NCBI GenBank assembly: GCA_026929865.2
Contig: CM049409.1
Span: forward strand, 10,728,952-10,792,951
DNA: 64,000 bases
From: Hyperoplus lanceolatus
Taxonomy: Eukaryota > Chordata > Actinopteri > Uranoscopiformes > Ammodytidae
Direction: 5' to 3'
Part shown: positions 23,349-36,667 of the stretch, in pieces
Layout: every line of letters starts with the position of its first letter
Position numbering within the stretch: position 1 is the stretch's first letter
Position numbers and translations under genes: made by a program
Notes under the pieces: generated by a model
What the model saw: only the letters and a program-made list of their open reading frames with translations
The model's database searches: none
What the model was told of the DNA's origin: nothing

Positions 23349-23641
23349 AGCTGGGGTGGAGAGTTTGAGGAGAAAATAGCAGTTGGGATAGAGATTTGAA
23401 TCCAAATACCTCAACCGCTCCACTTGTTCTCTTTGGTCCCTCCCCTATGGTCCCTCCCTGACACCCTCTACAGACACCAACAATGTCGGTGCCAAAGTGA
23501 ATGGACAGTCCCAACAGCCAATAAAGCCGAGAATCAGATGTTTTATTTATTTTTTATTTTCTTTAAGAATCGGAGCCTCTGATTGGTCAAAGTGTACCGC
23601 TCATGTTAATTTTGACCAATCAGAAATCACATACCCCAGCT
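23349..23641. mobile_element. TTAA-flanked MITE
   Basis: Inverted ends AGCTGGGGT / ACCCCAGCT lie between TTAA copies (23345-23348, 23642-23645). The element is 293 bp with no coding sequence. It also carries inverted 'gattggtcaaa' / 'tttgaccaatc' motifs near its right end. Confidence 0.65.
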
Positions 23642-24045
23642 TTAACCTGAGCAGAGCCTAAGTTAATAAGAACACTGAGTCCTATAACTTTAATGTTAAA
23701 GGCAATTTAAAAGTATAGTAAAACAATTACCAAATATGGTAACACTTTACAATAAGGGTACATTAATTAATGGCTAGTTAATGCTTAATAAGGTTTAACT
23801 AACCATTAGTTAACTGTTAACTAATGTGTGTAGTAAGCATTTACTAATGATATTCATGTTAACTAAGGTATTAAATACTACATTATGTAATGTTTATAAA
23901 TATCCTATGTTAACCTTAGTTAACCGATTAATTAAGCATGAACCAACAGTTGATTAATATAATAATAAGCATTAATTAACTGTTAACAAATGTCATTTTT
24001 GTAACATTACTTAAGCATAATTAACCATTTATTAATGCTCTTTGT

Positions 24046-24326
24046 GACCCTTATTGTAAAGTGGGAACCATTTATCCATTAAGTAACACTTAATAAATGC
24101 ACACCAGTGCTGAATAGGCATTACTGAAGCATAATTAACCATAATAGGCATTACTTAAGTGTAATTAACCATTTACTAATGGACTTTATGACCCGTATTG
24201 TAATGTGAGAACCATTTCTCATGAATTAACACCTAATAAAGGCATGCTAGTGCTGATTAAGCATCACTTAAGCATAATTAACCATGTCTTAATGTTATTT
24301 GTGACCCTTATTGTAAAGTGGGAACC
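24046..24326. repeat. internal copies of the terminal repeat, left arm of C
   Basis: The 24-base unit gacccttattgtaaagtggg-aacc occurs at 24046-24069, 24190-24213 (two or three changes) and 24303-24326, with a partial fourth at 24415. It is a close copy of the element's right terminal repeat, placed inside the left arm in the orientation opposite to the left end. Spacing is 144 and 113 bp, in tandem units that also share 'aagcataattaaccat'. Confidence 0.8.
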
Positions 24327-27300
24327 ATTCATCACTTGTTACACTTAATAAATGCAAAACAGTGCTGAATAAGGATTACCTAAGTACAATCCATCAATCA
24401 ACATTGCTCTTTATGACCCGTGTACATTCTCTATAATAACAATATTAAACATACTAAAATATTTCCAACTGGAAATCAATTCATGACAACAATCTGTTAT
24501 CAACACAATTCAGTCACAATTTAAAAAAGAAAGTAAATGTTATTTTATTTAGAATCTTTAGTTTTATTTGGAAACACGGCTCTCACATTTGACATGAATA
24601 CCGTCAAAGAACTCCAAAATAGTTTCTTCAACAAATTATATCCAGTTTAATGATTTTCTCTGAAAGTAACAAACAGGAGGAAATGGATTACTAACAGCAA
24701 TGGTGAAACACACTGACTCAACAGTTAGGTTTAACAGGTAAATATGTATTTTCTACTCTCTTCCTTGAAGTGTATATATCATTGTTGCAACATAAACAAA
24801 GATAAAATACACAAAGAACATAACAGTTCCATTTTTTATTATGGACTAAAGATAAAACAAAATAATGATCACTCTCTTGTGACTAAACACTAGTTTAACC
24901 TGGCCCTATCACTGTTATTTGAATGAACACATATGTATTTAATTTAACCTTTATTTATACTCGAAAGATCAGTTGAGGGGTGACTCTCATTTATAATCTC
25001 TCGCTCTTTTTAGATTCAGTTCTTGGGTTTGCTGGCCACTCCAGGCCTGGGTGCTCCTCTCCAAATGAAGCAGTTGGGCTGGAATCCAAGAATCTTGTCT
25101 AATCACCAAGTTGATGTACATGGAAAAAATGAAAATAATCAGTTAACAGTTCAGATGCATTTTTGTTTCCTTTATCTAAATCATTATAGCATAGCATTAC
25201 GGTTCCACATTATGTATTATTATTATAACATAATGCATTGCATTGCTGAAACTGAAATATCTTTGGTACCTTAATCAAATAAAATTCTCACTGAACCTTT
25301 AACAAGTTGACACTATTTTTTCATTCAAAAAACATGTAATCTCTATGACGATTCTACACAACACATGCTCAGTTTAAACCCATTTTAGCCTGGAATAGCA
25401 ACGTGCACTTTGAATATGGAAAAGGCTTACATGTGTTCACATATGGTTTGGTGTCTATAAACACACACTTTATTTAGCCACCACTACAATTACTGCTAAA
25501 AGTTACCTGTGAAGCTAGCCAGCACAAGCCTCATGCTAACGCTGCTATGCTAGCGGGAGGCTGCATCACTAATATATTTCACATTATTAATTTCTTACAT
25601 ACACACACACAACTTTATCATCTCACGAATACCTTAGTTAACTCACCAATAATGTTGTTGGACTAATGGCAGCATACTGTAATTGTAACCACCACGGGTC
25701 TTTTGTGAGCTGCTGGCCTGCTGCTTCACTGTCCAGACACACATCCTCTTTCTTGCTGGCTGATCGCTGGGCGAGTTCAAGTGCTTGAAAAACGTGGGTA
25801 ATCCTAATGTCAATAAGGTTTGTAAAGAAATAGTTTTCTTAAGTAAAGTCTCCAAACATATTTTCACCTTCCCAAAGTTGAAAATACATTGCATACATAC
25901 ATGCATTCCCTCTACAGCCATTGTTGATTATCAATAGCCTATTATTGATCATATAAATCACCTATAGATCTCGTTTTTTACTGGATCCTGGCCACTGGGA
26001 GGATAGAAAGACGGATGTGTGCCTGGACAGTAAAGGCAGCAGCTGAGCTACGTGCCAGCTTGACCTGACCGACCCATTATTCTCACACAAAATACCAGTG
26101 GTGGTTACAGTTATGCTGCCATTAGCCAAATGAAATTATTGGTGAGTTAATTAAGGTGTTAGTGAGATAATATAGTTGTGTGTATGTAAGAATACTTTGA
26201 AATATATAAGCGACACAGCCTCCCGCTAGCATAGCAACGTTAGCATTAGCACGCTGCTATATGAGCAGCGTTAGCATGAGGCTTGTGCTGGCTAGCTTCA
26301 CAGGTAACTTTTAGCAGTAATTGTAGTGGTGGCTAAATAAAGTGTGTGTTTATAGACACCAAACCATATGTGAACACATGTAAGCCTTTTCCATATTCAA
26401 AGTGCACGTTGCTATTCCAGGCTAAAATGGGTTTAAACTGAGCATGTGTTGTGTAGAATCGTCATAGAGATTACATGTTTTTTGAATGAAAAAATAGTGT
26501 CAACTTGTTAAAGGTTCAGTGAGAATTTTATTTGATTAAGGTACCAAAGATATTTCAGTTTCAGCAATGCAATGCATTATGTTATAATAATAATACATAA
26601 TGTGGAACCGTAATGCTATGCTATAATGATTTAGATAAAGGAAACAAAAATGCATCTGAACTGTTAACTGATTATTTTCATTTTTTCCATGTACATCAAC
26701 TTGGTGATTAGACAAGATTCTTGGATTCCAGCCCAACTGCTTCATTTGGAGAGGAGCACCCAGGCCTGGAGTGGCCAGCAAACCCAAGAACTGAATCTAA
26801 AAAGAGCGAGAGATTATAAATGAGAGTCACCCCTCAACTGATCTTTCGAGTATAAATAAAGGTTAAATTAAATACATATGTGTTCATTCAAATAACAGTG
26901 ATAGGGCCAGGTTAAACTAGTGTTTAGTCACAAGAGAGTGATCATTATTTTGTTTTATCTTTAGTCCATAATAAAAAATGGAACTGTTATGTTCTTTGTG
27001 TATTTTATCTTTGTTTATGTTGCAACAATGATATATACACTTCAAGGAAGAGAGTAGAAAATACATATTTACCTGTTAAACCTAACTGTTGAGTCAGTGT
27101 GTTTCACCATTGCTGTTAGTAATCCATTTCCTCCTGTTTGTTACTTTCAGAGAAAATCATTAAACTGGATATAATTTGTTGAAGAAACTATTTTGGAGTT
27201 CTTTGACGGTATTCATGTCAAATGTGAGAGCCGTGTTTCCAAATAAAACTAAAGATTCTAAATAAAATAACATTTACTTTCTTTTTTAAATTGTGACTGA

Positions 27301-27483
27301 ATTGTGTTGATAACAGATTGTTGTCATGAATTGATTTCCAGTTGGAAATATTTTAGTATGTTTAATATTGTTATTATAGAGAATGTACACGGGTCATAAA
27401 GAGCAATGTTGATTGATGGATTGTATTTAGGTAATCCTTATTCAGCACTGTTTTGCATTTATTAAGTGTAACAAGTGATGAAT

Positions 27484-27764
27484 GGTTCCCACTTTACAAT
27501 AAGGGTCACAAATAACATTAAGACATGGTTAATTATGCTTAAGTGATGCTTAATCAGCACTAGCATGCCTTTATTAGGTATTAATTCATGAGAAATGGTT
27601 CTCACTTTACAATACGGGTCACAAAGTCCATTAGTAAATGGTTAATTACACTTAAGTAATGCCTATTATGGTTAATTATGCTTCAGTAATGCCTATTCAG
27701 CACTGGTGTGCATTTATTAAGTGTTACTTAATGGATAAATGGTTCCCACTTTACAATAAGGGTC
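27484..27764. repeat. internal copies of the terminal repeat, right arm of C
   Basis: Mirror image of the left-arm array: copies starting ggttcccactttacaataag at 27484, 27597 (ggttctcac…) and 27741. Each resembles the left end of C but lies in the right arm. Confidence 0.8.
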
Positions 27765-28072
27765 ACAAAGAGCATTAATAAATGGTTAATTATGCTTAAG
27801 TAATGTTACAAAAATGACATTTGTTAACAGTTAGTTAATGCTTATTCTTATATTAATCAACTGTTGGTTCAAGCTTAATTAATGAGTTAACTAAGGTTAA
27901 TATAGAATAATTATAAACAGTACATAATGTAGCAATTAATACCTTAGTTAACATGAATACCATTAGTAAATGCTTACTACACACATTAGTTAACAGTTAA
28001 CTAATGGTTAGTTAAACCTTATTAAGCATTAACTAACCATTAATTAATGTACCCTTATTGTAAAGTGTTACC

Positions 28073-28384
28073 GAAAATATACATTAGCCATTTAAGCCAG
28101 TCAATCCTCATCCCTAAAGCCTTTTTGTCTGGTAAAAAGTTTGGGAGAAAAGTAAAATATATCCTACAACTCACCTGTGTGTGTAGCCATAGCTTAGCTA
28201 GCAAGAGACTCTCTAACTATTAGCATTTGAAATCTGTCCTTTGACAAAGTTGTGTTTTTGGGGTTTTACTTAGGCCTACTCTATATTCCGTCCATGATCT
28301 GACTGGGCAGACTGTTGACACCACATTGTGGAGTCCAGCTGACAAATCGGCAAACTGATTAGACTGAGGGCCCCACAGACTACA
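28073..28384. other. spacer, possibly part of the LINE 3' end
   Basis: No independent feature. The last 100-150 bases may belong to the LINE fragment that follows, because the reading frame context 'ccccacagactacagctc' leads into it. Confidence 0.35.
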
Positions 28385-28530
28385 GCTCTTTTTAAACGGA
28401 ACCTCAAAACACATCTCTTTAAAAGAGCATTTAGCTAAACTTTCTTTGAGGTTCCCCCTTTTTAAGCACTTTGAGATTCTTGAATATAAAGTGCATTATA
28501 AATAAAATGTATTATTATTATTATTATTAC
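28385..28530 (+). mobile_element. LINE 3' end with C-terminal codons and ATT tail
   Basis: The plus-strand frame ALFKRNLKTHLFKRAFS ends in a stop at 28436-28438. 'LKTHLF' close to the stop is a familiar end of fish LINE reverse transcriptase proteins. It is followed by a 3' segment 'aagcactttgagattcttga…aataaaatgt' and an (ATT)n tail at 28511-28530. The rest of the LINE is missing (5' truncation). Confidence 0.55.
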
Positions 28531-31500
28531 TACTACAAACAGCCATGCTCTCTTAAAGCGACAGACACACTCTTTGTTATCATTATTAGCATTAACCCAT
28601 GCTAACAAAGGAGCTACTCACTTGGGGAAGATAACATTAGTGCTGTTACGAATTAAATGTCTAATGTTAGAATATAACTTGACTTACACATCTATTCCAG
28701 ATTTTATTTTTATTTTTTTTAAATGATAGATGATAGCTGACACGGGTTGGTTTTCTATGTTGGAGAAGATTTCAGATACTAAAAGTAGCAATACCACAGT
28801 GTAGACATACTCTGTTCCTAATCATGCATTCAAAATGTATAAGTGCAAAAGGTAATAAAAAGTGGCCTACTGAAAGTACAAAAAGTACTCATGCATGATT
28901 ACTGATTTCAGAGCAATGTAAAATACTGACTCATTAATGTGCACATTACTTTCTAGATGGTCAAGGTTAGTAGCTGGTGAATTGCATATTTTATATTTTC
29001 TGAATGAATGAAAGCTATAAAGCACTGATGCAAATACAACAGTGTATTCATTTTATATTAAGGGCCATAGTAAATAGGCCTTTCTTTAAATAAAACAATC
29101 TATGTGAATTAAATCGCATTTCTCATACCTTTCAACAAAATGTCATGCCTTTTGATCTTGCATATTGTTCTATTGCAGCAGTAGAACAGGCGTTACTCTA
29201 ATTCCTTTGGAAAAAAGTAGTAGAAATAATATATGATTCCCTGCAATCTCAGGATCAAAGAATCCCACAGACATGTGCGGGTCAATTTTATGATTGATTC
29301 ATCAGAGTTGAGTCTGTGTGTTTGATTGAACATCCTCAAGCGTCTTGATCACCCCATGGCCCTCGGAACCTGACCATCCCTTCTGACGTTCTTCTCCCCT
29401 CAATCAAATCTCAGTTTACTGCAAGGTGAATATTATCATCACTGCTTCTGAAGCATCAACATGAAAGATGATTTTTTCCCCCCCTCATTTTCTTTTTTTT
29501 CTTTCATCCGCCATGGCCGTTGGATTATTTTTCCTGGGAGCACAATACCTTTCCAAGACGCTGTGAAGTTGAACACTATTTTGGTCTCCGTGCAGGATGG
29601 CTTCAGGTGGGGCCCAGACAGAGAGTACTGGTGTGATCGGCATACTGAATGACAGCACAGCAATAACGAAGAAGAAGACAGAGAGCAAGAGAGCGAAGGT
29701 GGGATGAAAAGAAAACAAATGAGAGGTTTAAAATGAAATTAGGAATTCCGGGAAAGGAAAGGTATGACGTGCAGCCCAAAATAAACAATGACACAGACAA
29801 CTCTCCATCTTGATAGTGAGCCTATTAGAATTGCACCAAGAGTTTTGTTACACCATGAGAAAAAAAGTACGCAAAATCCTGAGCCGTCATGAGCAAGAGC
29901 AAAAGTTCAGGAATGAATAAGTCAATTTGGTCGGACAATGCACTATAATAGGGGCACAGAAATGTTTAGTAATGGTGAAGTAACAATAGTGTAATGATAC
30001 GTTCCTTAATAACTCAGCATGACGCATTATTTTATTTGAAGAGGCAAAAAAATATGAAATATCTTTGTGTAATAAGGAAGTTGTGATGGATTATGCCTTA
30101 TGTGCCATTAAGCAGCTGATTCTGAGCTAATTAGGAATGATTAATTGAGAAAGAGATCAGAAGAGCTGGGAATTAAAACATTGGTCCATTAACACAGTGT
30201 CTCATAGTCTGCTCCTCCTGGAAAGCATCTTAAGAGGGAAAACATGTTTCGCCAGGAGGAAAGGATTATTTTGCTGCATTAAGAATACATGGGGGTCTAT
30301 TGATTAGGACTGGCCTCCACATTGCCTTAGTATGAAAGTGAAACCTGCTACCTTGAACACATTGGAAAAGCTTAGAAAAGATGTCCATCTTCGCTATCGC
30401 ATTAGCCCATCAGAGCTCGCATTTGAGTTAATCTGATCCAATTATTTTTTAATTCACAGGGATGATTATGACATTCCTGGGGCGACCTTAATGAAATTTG
30501 CTATTTGATTGGTGATTCCACGCAGTGTAGTGTACATTTTGTTTCAGTCTCACAAAAAAATTAAAAGCTGATGAATCGACTACGGCGAGGAAACCAAATG
30601 AGTTGTGGGTAACCTTCTCAACCAGGTGCTACTTTTAAAAATACAAATCGTATTTTGCCCTTCACACCTCGAAAGAACTTTGGAATATGTTTTACATTGG
30701 TTCACGGCACTATCATTTGGTAAACATCAACACCATCGTCCTCCCTCGCCACAGTGTGAGTCTGCTAACTTGAAGGTCTGATGGAGAAGGTAATTAAATG
30801 AGATAAGAGCATTAATAGTGCATGAAGCTATGCGTGTGTGTGCATGTGTGGATCTGGTTGAAAGGACAGCACGTGAGGGCAACATTGATCTGGGTCTCAT
30901 GCGTAACACATTATTTATTTCAGTCCGACAACACCTTGTTAGGAGGTACAAAACCTTTGAGGCGCACTCCCCAACCCATTTATGAACCGCAGAGATGAAG
31001 AATAGGTCAAAAGGGTCAGTCGGAGGAGCATTCACGGAAATTCCTCCTTCATTAATGCCCTCCACTGCTGCTGCTTCCATGGCTACCACAAATAATAGAA
31101 ATACACACAAAGAGTAAACACAAGAGGAAAGGAGCTCACGTCAATAGGGAGACATGCACATGTAAAAGCATTATGATGTTTACTCGTGTGTGTGTGCAAA
31201 AGAAAGTGCATGCAGCCAATTTCAATATGTTATGGATTATTTTCTAAACTGCCTGTGGCAATAACTTCTCCGTCCGTCACAGTCGAAGCAAAATATGAAA
31301 AAGGAGATTGGATACACTGCAGAAAGACAGTGTGATTGTGAGAATGAAAAAGAATGAGGGAGTCAGAAAACAAAAGTGGAGACAAAGAGGCAAAAGAAAG
31401 TTATCAGGTCAAATAAATGGATATAGGCATATGCCCGTCCCCTCCCTCCCCCCACACAAGTGCATAATTGGTTTAAAAAAAATGCAGGTTCAGGTGTAGC

Positions 31501-32480
31501 AATGCCTGGACAAGCGAGGCTAATCAGAGCAGAGATGCAGAAACTCTGAGTGAACTTTCTAAAGTCTGCCAGGCTCACTCGATACAAGCAGGGGCTTAAG
31601 GAAAGCAAAGAAGGCATACATTGTTGTTTTGGATTCACCATGCACATTTTTTTAAGTCACGCATGGATTAGGAACTACAAAGCCACTTAAACACTGACAA
31701 CCTCAGTTTAAGAAAAATGTCATGCTTGGCAGACTCACTTCAGCTCTTGGAGAAGGCACGGAAGAGTGGGTGTCAGCAATGATTATGTTGCCCTGTGTTG
31801 ATCAATAATGGAAACACACTTTGAAGATAAATGAACAGAGCTATACCTCTTCAAGCAGAAAGACAACCACACAGTTGATTTTCATTGTGTGAAAAGATTT
31901 ACATTTTCAGGTTTTTTCAATGCAAACTTTTTTTCTGATATTTTTGTCCAAGGATATATGATCGGGATGTCACCTAGACTCACTTTTCATTTCCCTCGTC
32001 TCCTCCAGTTGTTATAGCTCATTTCATATCGATCAAAATATTCACTGCAGCGGTTTCTGATCCCCTGAGCTGTAGTCTTTATGGAGCGATGCAGCAGTGG
32101 AACAGAGAAAGTTCATATTTTTCACGGTCATTTTTTGCTATAAGGAGAATAGAATCTCTCCACTAAGCTAAATAGGTGTCCTTTTCCAGTGTTCCAGGCT
32201 TCTATTAACATACCATCACTGAAGAAAAGTCATAAATGGCTAAGCCTACTCAAAGATGTAACATGTGCAGTATTATAAATTAGAATATTTGAAGTAGCCT
32301 ACAACAGAAAGGGGAAATCATGACACAGCTACTGTTGGTTGGTTGGTCATTACTCCCTGCTTTTAAACTGCAGCAACCAAAAAACCTTGTTTTTCAGCCC
32401 TCTGCATTGTGATACATTTTGTGAGTTTGGACACTTCATATTTCAAATGTACTGGGTTGTCCGGGCTATCTTTGTTTAAT
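28531..32480. other. long intergenic stretch, nothing recognised
   Basis: AT-rich, almost free of recognisable elements. Short open frames near 29461-29652, 30727-31110 and 31308-31499 have no recognisable product or splice framing. The lack of transposons compared with the flanking blocks is notable and could reflect regulatory DNA. Confidence 0.45.
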
Positions 32481-32488
32481 ATGATCAT

Positions 32489-33354
32489 TAGGGTTGCAAA
32501 ATTCGGGGAATTTTCAAAGTTAGAAACTTTCCATGGGAATTTATGGGAATTAACGGGAATTTTGGGAATTAACTGGAGTAAACAGGAATTTACTAAATTT
32601 AAAGCAACCCAAATGCACTACATTTTCCTTACTATGTTATTTCAGTCCAGGCAAACGTTCTAGACTGTAAAAAGCAGTTTTTTCAACTAAGTTTTAATAT
32701 ATTTATGAACATTTAATTTCAAATAACATTTTTTTTAAAGTTTATTGAGACACCCAACTTGATATCATATATTGATTTTTACTTGACCAGGTTTACAGAG
32801 GCTTAAACTGTGATTTTAAACATAGTTGGGGACAATATATTTTAGCATAATCTTGACTAAAACAACCAGATTTTATGCAAGTACACTTGGCAAATTGCAC
32901 ATAGCACACATCCTACTGCAGGGGTACTGAGGCCATGTCCCCTACATGCTCTGTGCTCTCCATCACATGGGGGGCATTTGACTTTATTTATTGAATGAGT
33001 GGGTTCAGACAGATGAGTAATATTTAACTCAACAGTCATCTTTTTGTTGTTCAGTGAAATTATTGATTGTTCATAAAATAATCAAAACTTGATAAAGTTC
33101 ACCTTACAAATAAATCTGTTCAAATGTAATGTGTTTTAATTGTATTATTTTGCATGGATGTCTGCCTATGACCAAACATAGTGTTTAAATGTTTAGATTT
33201 ATGTTTGGATATGAAAAAAAAATCATTGAAATTACTGACATTTAGTTAATTCCTATAATTTCCAATTTTGAATATTCCCAAAATTCCCGAGCGAAAGTTC
33301 CCGTGGAAACTTTCCGGTAATTTACCGGAAACTTTCCACCCCTTTGCATCACTA
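32489..33354. mobile_element. hAT nonautonomous element
   Basis: The ends TAGGGTTGCAAA and TTTGCATCACTA are imperfect inverted repeats. They are flanked by ATGATCAT (32481-32488) and ATGACCAT (33355-33362), an 8-bp duplication with one change. Both ends carry repeated 'gggaatt' and 'ggaaactttcc' motifs in mirror image. No transposase frame was found in the 866 bp. Confidence 0.75.
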
Positions 33355-33362
33355 ATGACCAT

Positions 33363-36300
33363 CAATCAGATCAGATAAACCATCATGGCGTGTATAGGTC
33401 AAAAGGCATAAAGGTTTATTCTAAAGTGTTGTTTTGAACTAGAAAGAAAATGACTTTTAACCACACCAGCAGCGTGCTGGGATGGGTAGGGTGGGCTACT
33501 ATCTCAACACCTGTTTGGAAGGATGCCATGACATTTAGTACAACCTTTTATGGTTACTTGACAATGTATAATAATGAATTTACATCATTTGACTTCCTTT
33601 GGCAACATGTTCAAATTTAACAGAGGTTTAGAGTAGGGAGTGAACTAGCAATACATCCAGGTTAAGCAATAACATAATGGCCTCAAGAGAGTGACATTTT
33701 TTTTAAATAAAAGACTAAAAAAGTGAGACTGGTTTTACTTTTAAGGCATGCGTGGTGGACCGTTGGTGTAAACTGTTCAGTCTTAAAAGGAAAATTGTGT
33801 TCAAAGGACCAAAAAACTTGTGATTATGTTGCTTTGCATTACTGGTCAATGCTATGGCACAAACAAAATGGCTTACATTAGAAAGCAAGTTTAAACATAA
33901 AATGAATGCTAAACTTAGCCAATACTTAAACTAAGTTAGGAAGTTATTCCTGCATGTACAGAGTAGTCCAGAGGATATTTGTTTAGTATGGGCACATTTT
34001 TCAATTTGAGAACTACCATGGCTTAAATAAATATAATTGACTAGGTGTTAAAACACAAAATCTGCTTTCGCAAAATATATTATGAATTAAGGGGATTCAT
34101 GATTTTGTCTCCAGGCACCTATAAATCACATCACAGATTCAAATCTTAAATCTTTGATTCGTAGCCTCAAGGAAAGTCAGACATGTTTACAAATTTGAAT
34201 CACAGCTTCTCAGGCTCATGAATGAGTCATTTTTATTTATGATGGATCTATGCTTTAATTTTGATGAAGGAGCTCTCTCCAGCAAATGCTGAATTTCAAA
34301 TGTCCCCCGTAACGCGCCCCTGACCGAGACTGGGAAATGAGTGACCTGAAGATACACAAGGTAAGCTGCACTGAGGAATATAACATGGCCTCAGGACTTA
34401 TTTGCTGCCTTATAATAACTTCACTTTTTTGAACTTACCAGTCTTTCACACTTTGCCATAGTTTCTAGTCGTTGCCAGGGTACAATGTGCAAAGCAATGC
34501 ATTTGTGCAAATAAAAAGAACACAGCACCTTCTCCCTATATTACTTATTATACACCTGTCCTGAAAGAGTTTGATATTGAAGATGGAGGCAGGGATATGA
34601 AAGTTGTTTGCAGTACCTGAAATAGAGTGATATCCCCAAACTATATAAAACGGTGTAGTCACCAAAATAGCAGTTGAAAACCGTAAGGCTAGAAGCAAAA
34701 TATTACTCTTGGGAGATAAGGCCTGCAAATGTGCCTCGCTCCAAACTGCTAACACTCTCAAAGGGGATACAATGATTGTGTTGAAGTGCCATCAGTTAAT
34801 AAGGAAATCCAAAACAGAGCCCTGAAAGAAAGTTTTTTTTTAGTAAAAAGCTCTTAGCAGGCTGGTTCAGTGTTAGGGAAATCTAAAGCAGTCCAGCAGA
34901 GAATGCATGTAGGAGAATTGAATGCCAAACATATCACACTTAACACCAGAGGAGACAAAACAATCCCAGGTCGATGCATTCTTTTGTTAAAAGCAAAGCC
35001 ACAAACTTTTCCTCACCCTCAGCAGCTAAATAGTTTTTATCATATTTTCAACTATAAAAAGTTTCACAGTCCCTTTGTTCCTTATTTCTCCTCTCTCTTG
35101 TTCCTCCTCCTTTGTATCTGACAAGACGCCTCTCATGAGTATAGCTGTCCTCCACCAACAAGGAATATGTTTACCTGTATCTCCATTTTCCATGATGTGA
35201 ACACATTCCACATAAAACAGTGGCCGCTGATGTTGTATTAAACTTAATTCTGCATTTACCATTAATCTATCTTCAACCTTAATGTAAGTTATTTATCCAC
35301 CCAACCTTATAAACGTGTATAGAAAGTATATAAAACATAAGTGGTTAACACATTACAACAGTATATAATGTAGTGCAGATATGTGTAAATCAATTTTGTT
35401 TTACATTAACAATGAATCTCGTATATGTCAGGTTTAAAAGGCATGACATTGTTGTTTGATGGCCATTACGTTTTGTTGTCCCCAAGTTCCGTTAAACACT
35501 CATAACCATGTTTAAATATATAATGAATTAAAATATAACAAATTTTGAATTATACAATTTATTTCCTTTATAGATTGCTTTATGAATCATGAAATTATCA
35601 TATTTAATATTAGAATATATGTGTATCCCCTTGTGACACTGCTGATGTAGGCCATGAGATTCTGCAGCAGCCTGCTAATTATTTGCACATACATATAAAC
35701 AGTTAATAAATGCGTTATAACACCATGTAAGGATTTGTTGGAGTGTTATCATATCGTTGAACATGGTTTCAGCTAGCTATATGTTGTACTCTGCGATCAG
35801 CCATTCATCAACTGTTTAAACATCAGTTATGGATGCTCCATAAAAACATTAAACACACAAATCTGTTTACAACTAAGTACATTGCAGTTGTAATAAACAA
35901 CTAATGAAGTGTACAGACACCGCTTAGAAAGGCTAAATAGTGGGATTAAAGTAAAGTGTTAAGAGTTACCTAAGATTTAACAACTGATAATAATAGAAAG
36001 TAAGAAAAAAACAACAACAAAGGAAACGATTCTTGGTTTTAGCTCCCAGGGTTGTGATAATGCCTCCCTCTCATTTCCTGTACACATTTTTCATCCATTG
36101 ATTAAGCAAATCCTGCAGAAAAAACCTATTTGCTTTGCAGATTATAGCGCGAAGTGCCATGGTATCCAGGGAGTCTAGTGTCAAAATGATAATTTCACAT
36201 ATGTGGCCTGCATTTCACAGTGTATGTCTAGGAGCTTAAGTGGCATGTGGGCAACTGACACTTGTGACTGCTGTGTCCTTAGCTGTTGTAAAACCATCCA

Positions 36301-36599
36301 GTGAGTAAGTAACCTAACAATGCTCTGGATTTAGGAGGAAGGTGTAAAGTTCTACTTTATTACACCTTTCCACATATAGTGCCGAGGGCAGCCCTGCACT
36401 GCACTGTTAAGCCAACTTCCCCTATGACGCTGACTTTTTTTTTAGTGAGGAGGATCTTGGCACTTTTTTGTTCTGCCACGGGCTGCACAGCCTTACAAGG
36501 CAGAAAAGGATTAATATTAATCCCTGCCAAATTACTTAGATATTCAATTATGCAAGATAATACAAATACAGAGGCTTTCAGGTCTGCCTTACTTCCCAT
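33363..36599. other. intergenic, nothing recognised
   Basis: AT-rich with short open frames only. Confidence 0.5.
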
Positions 36600-36667
36600 A
36601 CACACACACACACACATGCAATCTCTCTCACACACACACACACAAACACACACACACAAACACACAA
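36600..36667 (+). repeat. imperfect (CA)n microsatellite
   Basis: CA runs broken by atgcaatctctct and by CAAA interruptions. Confidence 0.9.

Larger units (their letters stand above)
23738..28072. mobile_element. giant fold-back element C (4.3-kb palindrome)
   Basis: The ends GGTAACACTTTACAATAAGG and its reverse complement enclose two arms of about 2 kb, roughly 23738-25745 and 26015-28072, around a centre near 25905. The arms are almost identical: an 83-codon frame at 25023-25274 (plus) is exactly repeated at 26536-26787 (minus). Eight-base flanks CCAAATAT and GAAAATAT match at six positions, compatible with an aged 8-bp duplication. The inner arm is clearly related to elements A and B ('aatggattactaacagcaat', 'tagtcacaagagagtgat', 'gctaacg…gctagcgggaggc'). 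There is no transposase. The shared open frame is interrupted in A and B and is not taken as a gene. Confidence 0.85.

Noticed and set aside
25023..25274. 83-codon frame identical on both strands of element C
   Set aside because: A by-product of the palindrome. It does not stay open in A or B and has no recognisable domain.
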